Positions 57,284 to 64,000 of a stretch of DNA of 64,000 bases are shown here, piece by piece. The translations under genes were made by a program, and so were the position numbers. Below the pieces are notes generated by a model that was not told the DNA's origin, made no database searches, and saw only the letters and a list, made by a program, of their open reading frames with translations. Position 1 is the stretch's first letter. Each line of letters opens with the position of its first letter. Source of the DNA: Oscillospiraceae bacterium (lineage in GTDB: Bacteria > Bacillota > Clostridia > Oscillospirales > Ruminococcaceae); assembly GCA_022769565.1 (NCBI GenBank), contig JALEJQ010000081.1:1-64000 (forward strand). The letters are read 5' to 3'.

Positions 57284-57301
57284 CGGTGAGGACTGCATAC
57301 A

Positions 57302-58513
57302 ATGAAAAAACTTAAACGCTTTGTTGTTACCGACGCCGACTGCTTTGTCAGGGGAGGAACTTCGGACGATCCTCACGTTATCCCTCTTCCTGAGATAAAT
57401 TTCGACCGTCTTGCGGACTTTACCGAAAACAACCGTTTCCCCGTTATGCACGAGGTGTTCAGCGAGGACGGCAAAAAGATAATAAGACCTGCAAGGTATG
57501 CCGGGATAATCACCCTTAAAGACGGTACGCAGATAGAGCTTATGCCTCAGATAGCGGCGGACAGAGATGAAAACGCCCTCGTTTCAAAGAACCTTATCCT
57601 CCGTATGCTCCGTTCAACCATTGAAGTTCCCGTAAGGGCTGTGGATGATCTTTATTTTAAAAAGGAGCAGCTGAATATATTTGAAATATGCGTAAGAATG
57701 TTTACGGACGAGGTGCTTGATGTTGTAAGAGGCGGATTGAAGCAGACCTACGTTACCTATCAGGGCAATGAGATGTTCGTCAAGGGCAAGACGATATATT
57801 CGGAACACGCAAAGAAGAATTTTGCCCATAAAGAAAAATTTTTCGTGGAATATGATGTTTTCAGCACCAACAGAGCGGAAAACAGGCTTTTGAAATCCAC
57901 TCTTGTAATGCTCGGCAAGCTGTCCACGAACACTCTTAACCTTAAAAGAATAAAAACTCTTCTCCCTGCCTTTGATGGTATAGATTGCTCCCTTAACTAT
58001 TTCAGGGATTTCAAGGCAAGCGTTGAGGACAGAGGAATGAGAAGATATTTAAACGCCATGAAGTGGTGCAAGCTGTTCCTGCTCAACAAGGGAACAACTA
58101 CTTTTTTCTGCGGAGGAAAGGTATCCTATGCAATGCTTTTCCCCATAGACAAGCTGTTCTGCGGCTGTATCGCAACCAGTTTGAGAAAGCAGATAAACCG
58201 TGAAAAATACAACTTTATGACGCCGGAAAAGATGACAAATTCCCTGTCGAATACCGTTCTTGACCTTAATATGGAGCCTGTTTCCAATTTTTACGTTAAG
58301 AGCAAGGTGGACGATTCCGCAATAAATATAGTTTTCAAGTTCTATGATTTCAACGATTACCACGGTGCGGACGACGGCAATACCGCTGTTGTTTTCCCTG
58401 TGACCGAGGTTTTGAACAGAAAGCTGGACGGAATAAAGAAGAATATGTATCTTGTTGACCTTATGGACATCGACGGAAGTGTGTCGGTGCTTAACGAAAC
58501 ATTTTTCCTTTAA
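57302..58513 (+). CDS. McrC-like protein with apparently degenerate nuclease motif
   Basis: Adjacent to the McrB-like gene; YAGIITLKDGTQIELMPQI, STNRAENRLLKSTLVMLGKL, MLFPIDKLF typical of McrC; no clear PD...DxK in the C-terminal region. Confidence 0.8.
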   Translation: MKKLKRFVVTDADCFVRGGTSDDPHVIPLPEINFDRLADFTENNRFPVMHEVFSEDGKKIIRPARYAGIITLKDGTQIELMPQIAADRDENALVSKNLILRMLRSTIEVPVRAVDDLYFKKEQLNIFEICVRMFTDEVLDVVRGGLKQTYVTYQGNEMFVKGKTIYSEHAKKNFAHKEKFFVEYDVFSTNRAENRLLKSTLVMLGKLSTNTLNLKRIKTLLPAFDGIDCSLNYFRDFKASVEDRGMRRYLNAMKWCKLFLLNKGTTTFFCGGKVSYAMLFPIDKLFCGCIATSLRKQINREKYNFMTPEKMTNSLSNTVLDLNMEPVSNFYVKSKVDDSAINIVFKFYDFNDYHGADDGNTAVVFPVTEVLNRKLDGIKKNMYLVDLMDIDGSVSVLNETFFL

Positions 58514-58517
58514 AAAT

Positions 58518-58559
58518 ACGCCGCTTTTGATGATACGTCAGAAGCGGCTTTGTTTTTTA
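58518..58559 (+). terminator. Rho-independent terminator
   Basis: gccgctttt-gatgatacgtca-gaagcggc then tttgttttt. Confidence 0.7.
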
Positions 58560-58725
58560 GCAAAGTTTTTGTTTCTGATTTGTTAAAAATGGGAAATTCA
58601 AACAAAATATATGGCAATTGCACATAAAATTCTTGACATTTAAACAAAAATACGCTACAATTAAACAAATAAAGCTTCTAAGATCCCATAAAATACGGGC
58701 GGAAGCAGTGAGGAGAGCGTTATTT

Positions 58726-59475
58726 ATGAAACTTTTGGAAAATAAGGTCGCAATTGTTACAGGCGGTTCAAGAGGCATCGGTTTTGCCATTGTCAAGAGA
58801 TTTCTTGAACACGGAGCAACGGTAGTTCTTTGCGGTTCAAGGCAGGAAACGGCGGATAAGGCAGTGGCAGCCATCAAAGCGGAAAATCCCGACGCTGCAG
58901 TTGAGGGAATTGCTCCCGTGCTGACAGACCCCGAATCCGTAAGAGAAAATTTTGAGAAGGTAAAAAATAAATACGGACATATCGACATTCTTGCAAATAA
59001 CGCAGGCATTTCCGCAAGAGACAGCGTTTACGACTACAAGCCCGATGATTTCCAGAAAATAATCGACCTTAACGTTAACGCCGCATTCTACTGCGCACAG
59101 GAGGCTGCAAAGCTGATGAAGCCTCAGGGCGGCGGAGTTATCATCAATACAAGCTCCATGGTAAGCATTTACGGTCAGCCCAGCGGCGTAGGCTATCCTG
59201 CTTCAAAATTTGCTATAAACGGTCTTACAAAATCTTTGGCAAGAGAGCTTGGCAAGGATAATATCCGTGTAAACGCAGTTGCCCCCGGCGTAACGAATAC
59301 CGATATGCTTGCTGTTCTTCCCGACGCAGTTATCCAGCCTATCATAAACCAGATACCCTTAAAGAGAGTGGGACAGCCCGAAGAGGTTGCAGACGCTTTC
59401 GTGTTCCTTGCAAGCGATATGGCTTCCTATGTAACGGGAGAGATACTTTCCGTTGACGGTGCGGCAAGAACATAA
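58726..59475 (+). CDS. SDR family oxidoreductase (FabG-like)
   Basis: VAIVTGGSRGIGFAIV, NNAGIS, INTSSMVSIYGQPSGVGYPASKFAINGLTKSLARELG, VNAVAPGVTNTDM; start ATG 58726. Confidence 0.92.
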   Translation: MKLLENKVAIVTGGSRGIGFAIVKRFLEHGATVVLCGSRQETADKAVAAIKAENPDAAVEGIAPVLTDPESVRENFEKVKNKYGHIDILANNAGISARDSVYDYKPDDFQKIIDLNVNAAFYCAQEAAKLMKPQGGGVIINTSSMVSIYGQPSGVGYPASKFAINGLTKSLARELGKDNIRVNAVAPGVTNTDMLAVLPDAVIQPIINQIPLKRVGQPEEVADAFVFLASDMASYVTGEILSVDGAART

Positions 59476-59509
59476 TACTGCGCTTCTGATTCAGTAAAAC
59501 AACAAGACA

Positions 59510-59586
59510 GCCGAATTGCTTTTCCGGCAGCTATGCACATCTGCGGCATACTGTACAAAGTGATTCGGCTGCTTTTTGCGTTTTTA
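59510..59586 (+). terminator. Terminator hairpin
   Basis: agccgaattgc...gtgattcggctgctttttgcgttttt. Confidence 0.55.
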
Positions 59587-59655
59587 CGGTGTTGACAGGG
59601 CGGAAAATTTGTGATACTATTTTGTTTGGAAACTTGTTTTATTTGGAGTAAAGAT

Positions 59656-60516
59656 ATGTATCAGAAATCTATTAAAGTCGCCGCTATACACGACCTTTCG
59701 GGCGTTGGAAGATGCTCTCTTACGGTAATACTTCCCACCCTTTCCGCACAGGGAATACAGGTCTGCCCTGTTCCGACGGCTATACTTTCCACCCATACGG
59801 GGGGCTACGGGGAAGTGGTAATGCGTGACCTTACGGATTACATTTCTCCGGCTTTGGAGCATTATAAAAGGCTGGGGTATCAGTTTGACTGCGTTTACAG
59901 CGGTTTTCTTGCTTCGGAAGAGCAGATAAAATACTGCATGAGTTTTTTTGAATATTACAGCGGTTCGCTTAAAGTGGTCGACCCCGTTATGGCTGACCAC
60001 GGCAAGCCCTACAAGACCTGCACTCCCGAGCTTCGGAAGGGAATGGGCAGGCTTGTGGGTATAGCGGATATTATTACCCCCAACATTACCGAGGCGGCTA
60101 TGCTTCTCGGAGAAAATCCCTATCAGCCTGAGCTTACTTCACAGCAGATGAAGAGCTTTCTTGTGCGTTTAAGCGAGCTTGGACCGAAAATAGTTGTTAT
60201 AACAAGCGTTTATTCGGACGGTCATTACTATAACATAGGCTATGAAAGGGAACACAGCAAATTCTGGAAGGTACCCTACAATCTTATCAATGCAAGCTAT
60301 CCCGGAACAGGGGACGTTTTCGCTTCCGTGCTTACGGGTTCTATCCTGCGTGGTGACAGCTTGCCGCTGGCGATGAACAGGGCTACCGCTTTCCTTGAGC
60401 TTGCAATAAAGACAACTTACAGCTATTCCACCGACACAAGGGACGGAATTATGCTTGAAAGCTGCCTTGATTATCTTATGGGACACCCAACGCTCTGCGA
60501 TTATGAGCAGTTATAA
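59656..60516 (+). CDS. Pyridoxamine/pyridoxal kinase
   Basis: VAAIHDLSGVGRCSLTVILPTLSAQGIQVCPVPTAILSTHTGGYG, VDPVMADHGKPY, YPGTGDVFASVL. Confidence 0.92.
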   Translation: MYQKSIKVAAIHDLSGVGRCSLTVILPTLSAQGIQVCPVPTAILSTHTGGYGEVVMRDLTDYISPALEHYKRLGYQFDCVYSGFLASEEQIKYCMSFFEYYSGSLKVVDPVMADHGKPYKTCTPELRKGMGRLVGIADIITPNITEAAMLLGENPYQPELTSQQMKSFLVRLSELGPKIVVITSVYSDGHYYNIGYEREHSKFWKVPYNLINASYPGTGDVFASVLTGSILRGDSLPLAMNRATAFLELAIKTTYSYSTDTRDGIMLESCLDYLMGHPTLCDYEQL

Positions 60517-60526
60517 GGAATTTACA

Positions 60527-61033
60527 ATGGCTAAGAATCTTAATATCGTACTTGTTGAACCTCAGATACCCCAGAATACGGGCAACATCTCCCGTACCTG
60601 CGCCGTAACGGGTGCAAGGCTCCACCTTGTCAGACCGCTGGGCTTCGAGGTAACGGACAAGCATCTTAAACGGGCAGGTCTTGATTACTGGAACGAGCTT
60701 GACCTTACCTATTATGACGGACTTGATGATTTTTTTGAGAGAAATCGTGACGGAAAGTTCTTTTACTTTACAACAAAAGGGCGGCATATACACAGCGATA
60801 TGACCTACCCTGACAACTGTTACCTTATATTCGGACGTGAGGACGCAGGCTTGCCGGAGGAGCTTCTGTACAAAAATCCCGAAAGTTGTCTGCGCATACC
60901 AATGCGGCCGAAGCTGCGCAGCCTTAACCTTTCCAATTCCGTTGCCATAGCTGCTTATGAGGTGCTTCGTCAGTGGGACTATCCCGACCTTTCCACGGAG
61001 GGAAAGCTGACCGCTTACAGCTGGGACGAGTAA
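60527..61033 (+). CDS. trmL: tRNA (cytidine(34)-2'-O)-methyltransferase
   Basis: NIVLVEPQIPQNTGNISRTCAVTGARLHLVRPLGFEVTDKHLKRAGLDYW, LIFGREDAGLPEELL, RSLNLSNSVAIAAYEVLRQ. Confidence 0.95.
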   Translation: MAKNLNIVLVEPQIPQNTGNISRTCAVTGARLHLVRPLGFEVTDKHLKRAGLDYWNELDLTYYDGLDDFFERNRDGKFFYFTTKGRHIHSDMTYPDNCYLIFGREDAGLPEELLYKNPESCLRIPMRPKLRSLNLSNSVAIAAYEVLRQWDYPDLSTEGKLTAYSWDE

Positions 61034-61037
61034 GGGT

Positions 61038-61415
61038 CTATATAATATTGTACCAGAAGGGTATCTCCGCCTTGAAGATAAGTTCAAGCCTGTGGCGTAT
61101 GTTCTGCAGCTCCGCTTCAAGCTCGTCGTTGGCTTCTTTACAGTAGGGGCGTACCTTTGCAACAGAGGTATTCAGCTCCGCAAGTTTGGTGTCGTTAACA
61201 AAGAGAGACATACGCCTTTCGTATCCAAGCCACAGCTTTTCAAGTTTTTCTGCGCTTTTTGCGGCTGAATCCGTATCACCGCTGTCAAGACCGTATTGTA
61301 TTTCGTCAAGAACGGATACGATACGGCTGTTTTCGTGCCTTATAATGAAAATTGCCGACACGGAATATAAAATTATAATGCATAGGATAACGAACGCCGC
61401 TGCAGTTCTTTTCAT
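61038..61415 (-). CDS. DUF4363-like protein
   Basis: Single N-terminal TM; small helical protein overlapping the YetF-like gene. Confidence 0.65.
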   Translation of the reverse strand: MKRTAAAFVILCIIILYSVSAIFIIRHENSRIVSVLDEIQYGLDSGDTDSAAKSAEKLEKLWLGYERRMSLFVNDTKLAELNTSVAKVRPYCKEANDELEAELQNIRHRLELIFKAEIPFWYNII

Positions 61416-62104
61416 TTACGCTTTTCACCTCCGCAGCTGTCGGACTTTACAAGGGAATATTCCCCGTCGCTGTCAAGGGTCATAAGAAACACATCTTTAA
61501 GTGACAGCTTTTCCTTTTTCAGAATGTCGTTGACCCTTTTTTCATCTCTGCCCGTCCGTTTCAGTGCTTCCTTAACTATTTTACCTTGATCTATCACCAC
61601 TTCGGGAGGGTCGGAGCTTTTGTTCCGCAGACCCATATCACCGTTTGAAGCGGTGCGGTATTCATACTTCTGATAAACGGACACCGCTCCCGTTGTTTCA
61701 ACCACGGCAAACTGCACTTCCTTAAGGTCGAAAATGCTCTGGCTGTGTAGCGCTTCCATAAGGTCGTCAACGGTGAAGCGTATATCACGCATTTTCTGCT
61801 GGTCGATAACGCCGTTGCTGATAATAACAACAGGCTTGCCGCAGGTAAGGTTCCGCAGCCGCCGTGACTTTATCCCAAGCCAAGACATTATAACGTCAAG
61901 TCCTGCAAGGGTGAGAATTGGTATTACTCCCGTAAAAAGGGGCATGGACATATCCTCAACGGGCAGGGTGGCAATGTTGGAAATAAGTATTGTCACGGCA
62001 AGCTCCGAGGGCTGAAGCTCGCCTATCTGATGCTTGCCCATAAATCTTACGGAGAAAACCAAGAGAAGATAAAGTATCACCGCCCTTATGAAAACTACCG
62101 CCAT
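61412..62104 (-). CDS. DUF421/YetF family membrane protein
   Basis: FSVRFMGKHQIGELQPSELAVTILISNIATLPVED, YEYRTASNGDMGLRNK; start at MAVVFIRAVILY. Confidence 0.88.
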   Translation of the reverse strand: MAVVFIRAVILYLLLVFSVRFMGKHQIGELQPSELAVTILISNIATLPVEDMSMPLFTGVIPILTLAGLDVIMSWLGIKSRRLRNLTCGKPVVIISNGVIDQQKMRDIRFTVDDLMEALHSQSIFDLKEVQFAVVETTGAVSVYQKYEYRTASNGDMGLRNKSSDPPEVVIDQGKIVKEALKRTGRDEKRVNDILKKEKLSLKDVFLMTLDSDGEYSLVKSDSCGGEKRK

Positions 62105-62124
62105 TTTTACGCTTTCCTTTCCTT

Positions 62125-63198
62125 TTATTCCGTTTCGGCTTTTACCGTAATGCTGAGTATGCTTTCCTTTATTACCGTTTCTGAATCCTTTTCCGCAAGA
62201 GAAGGACAATCACGGCGCATCAGCTTGTATATACCGAACACATCACAGCCGCCGTACCACGCCGTTTCGGAATATGCGCTTATGCAGGAATCCCGTATAT
62301 TTTCGCAGACCGCTTCGGCGGCTTTTTTTTCGTCGTAATTTTCGTCTGAGCCGTTTGTTTTCAGCTTAAGCCTTACTTCGGCGTTAATGCGAAGCCTGCC
62401 GTCTGATATGTCGGCGCAGGTCTTTACCTTTGAGCAGGTTATTTCCGCATAGCCGCTGCTTTCATCATCGGGAACGGGTATTGCAATGCTGCCCTTTTTG
62501 TCGAAGCTGCCGCTTAAAATAACAAAGCCCTGAACGTCCGGTTCGGATATTCGGTAAATGCCGCCGTTTTTGTTTACGGCTGCTATTCCGCTGTAATATA
62601 TTTCCTTTCCGTCGGAATAAATAACGGGCAGAGCTGCCGCTCCCGAGGGCAGTGACAGCTTTTCCGTTACGGAAATAAGGTCGGTGTAAACACATTTCCC
62701 CGAGCGAACATAGCCCTCGGTAATATCTGTGAATCTGTCGGCGGAGAACACGCCCTGCTCCATAAATGTCTCCGTTACGGACGATGGAGAGGTGCTGTAG
62801 GCTATGGGGCAGGAAAGAGGCACCGTACCTCTCGGACTTCCGCCGTCTGTAAGAGAGGAGAGTATTTCGGGCAGCTCCGTAATTCCGCTGCCGATGATAA
62901 CTGTTTTAACGTGCCCGAGGAAGAGCTTTTTTCCTGCTTTCAGTTCACATTCCGACAAGGCGGCGCTTACGTCCGTACCCGTTCCGGCAACTGTGGAGGA
63001 GTTAGCCTTTGAAACGTCGGGAACTCCGTCGCTGCCGCAGCTTTCGTATATCTGCAGACTTACCATATAAACGCCGGAGTGCTTTTCTATACCCATAAGC
63101 TGAACGAAGGCTCTGTCGTTTACCTCTGTTTTGCCGAAGCAGCCGCTTATAACTGTCGAACATATCAGCATAGCAAGTATTTTAACCGTTTTTTTCAT
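62125..63198 (-). CDS. Ger(x)C family spore germination lipoprotein
   Basis: Lipobox VISGC; GCFGKTEVNDRAFVQLMGIEK, LFLGHVKTVIIG. Confidence 0.88.
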   Translation of the reverse strand: MKKTVKILAMLICSTVISGCFGKTEVNDRAFVQLMGIEKHSGVYMVSLQIYESCGSDGVPDVSKANSSTVAGTGTDVSAALSECELKAGKKLFLGHVKTVIIGSGITELPEILSSLTDGGSPRGTVPLSCPIAYSTSPSSVTETFMEQGVFSADRFTDITEGYVRSGKCVYTDLISVTEKLSLPSGAAALPVIYSDGKEIYYSGIAAVNKNGGIYRISEPDVQGFVILSGSFDKKGSIAIPVPDDESSGYAEITCSKVKTCADISDGRLRINAEVRLKLKTNGSDENYDEKKAAEAVCENIRDSCISAYSETAWYGGCDVFGIYKLMRRDCPSLAEKDSETVIKESILSITVKAETE

Positions 63199-63302
63199 TT
63201 TAATAACCATTCCTTTTTGAGTTTTGTGGTCTCCAAGCTGAACAAGTTCAGCTGCAGAAAATCGAGGCGACAGCCGAAGAAACAAAACTCGCAGGTTGAA
63301 AA

Positions 63303-64000
63303 TTAACGATTTTCAACCTTTTTGCCTTTCATCAATAAAACTGCAAGGGGTATCACAAATACAAGCAGAATAACAGCCGCAAAGCCGCATAAAACGTTCC
63401 TTACAGCCGAAAAATCCGCTCCGTAATACATAAATAACGCAGATATGATAAATATCGCCGCTCCCGATATGCAGGAATTGCCTTTCAGCACGGGTGCAAG
63501 CTCTTTAAGAAGTCCTGCGGAAATGTGAATGAAAAGGGATATGCTTATGACCGCTGAAATTGTCCATAAAATAAGATAAAGCGAATCATTCTGCCTGAAA
63601 AGCGAAGCGTCTGTGCAGGAGCCAAGCTCCATAAGAGGATAATCTCTCATTGCGGCGGAATCACCGAGAACGCCTGTGATAAGGGCGGCGGAAGCAGCCG
63701 TCAGCACCAGCTTTGCCGCAAGCAGACCGTAAACTCCGCACTTCATATCCATGCCCGTATTTTTCATAAGAAAAACTGCGGCGGTTATCTCTCCGTTCCG
63801 TGCAAGGTCGTCTGCAACGGCTCTCCACAGCTTTCCGTTAAGGCCTTCGGAGTAAAAATTCAGCGGTTCAAAGTTTTCTCTTGAAGTCCACGCCATTACA
63901 AGCAGCATTATGACAAAAAGTATCACCGCAATAACGCTGCTCCTTGCCAGTCCCTCAACGCCGCAGCAGGCACAATAAACGCATACCGCCATAAGCAGAG
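63303..64000 (-). CDS. GerAB-like spore germination permease, C-terminal part, runs off the right window edge
   Basis: Multi-TM; position next to gerAC-like gene; PLMELGSCTDASLFRQNDSLYLILWTISAVISISLFIHISAGLL. Confidence 0.8.
   Translation of the reverse strand, partial: LLMAVCVYCACCGVEGLARSSVIAVILFVIMLLVMAWTSRENFEPLNFYSEGLNGKLWRAVADDLARNGEITAAVFLMKNTGMDMKCGVYGLLAAKLVLTAASAALITGVLGDSAAMRDYPLMELGSCTDASLFRQNDSLYLILWTISAVISISLFIHISAGLLKELAPVLKGNSCISGAAIFIISALFMYYGADFSAVRNVLCGFAAVILLVFVIPLAVLLMKGKKVENR

Overview
This 64 kb window looks like a chromosomal segment of a low-to-mid GC clostridial Firmicute, probably Ruminococcus-like (inferred from gene content and style; no species is asserted). I saw no rRNA operon, CRISPR array, prophage or complete IS element. 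Main blocks are: (1) a partial tRNA-Cys, an SGNH hydrolase, a DUF4358 lipoprotein, IreB and a polysaccharide deacetylase; (2) two related repeat-rich proteins, a MITE-like element and purA; (3) a dense Ser/Thr-phosphorylation locus at about 6.8-18.8 kb with a zinc-ribbon/FHA protein, two PP2C phosphatases, two zinc-ribbon kinases carrying C-terminal leucine-rich repeats (one also with a TPM-like domain), an FHA-FHA-ABC transporter, a trypsin-like protease with a cytosolic FHA domain and an HTH protein, followed by an FtsX/MacB-type ABC pair and a PASTA-serine hydrolase; (4) a preQ1 operon (queD-queE-folE-queC-queF) with two extra P-loop NTPases inside it; (5) cdd, aconitase, isocitrate dehydrogenase, rex and bioY; (6) a tRNA-Trp T-box in front of a trpXYZ-like ABC transporter; (7) a YesMN two-component pair, glycerate kinase, FakA-like and Asp23 proteins; (8) two tRNA-Gln genes, then recR-ybaB-dnaX-TPR-SRP RNA; (9) a minimal McrB/McrC-like pair in which the McrC nuclease motif looks degenerate; (10) an SDR, pyridoxamine kinase, trmL and a spore germination ger cluster running off the right edge. 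The best candidates for under-described biology are the phospho-signalling locus with kinase-TM-LRR architecture, the minimal McrBC pair, the NTPases embedded in the preQ1 operon, the paired repeat proteins near 3.5-5 kb, and at least two families of small inverted-repeat elements.
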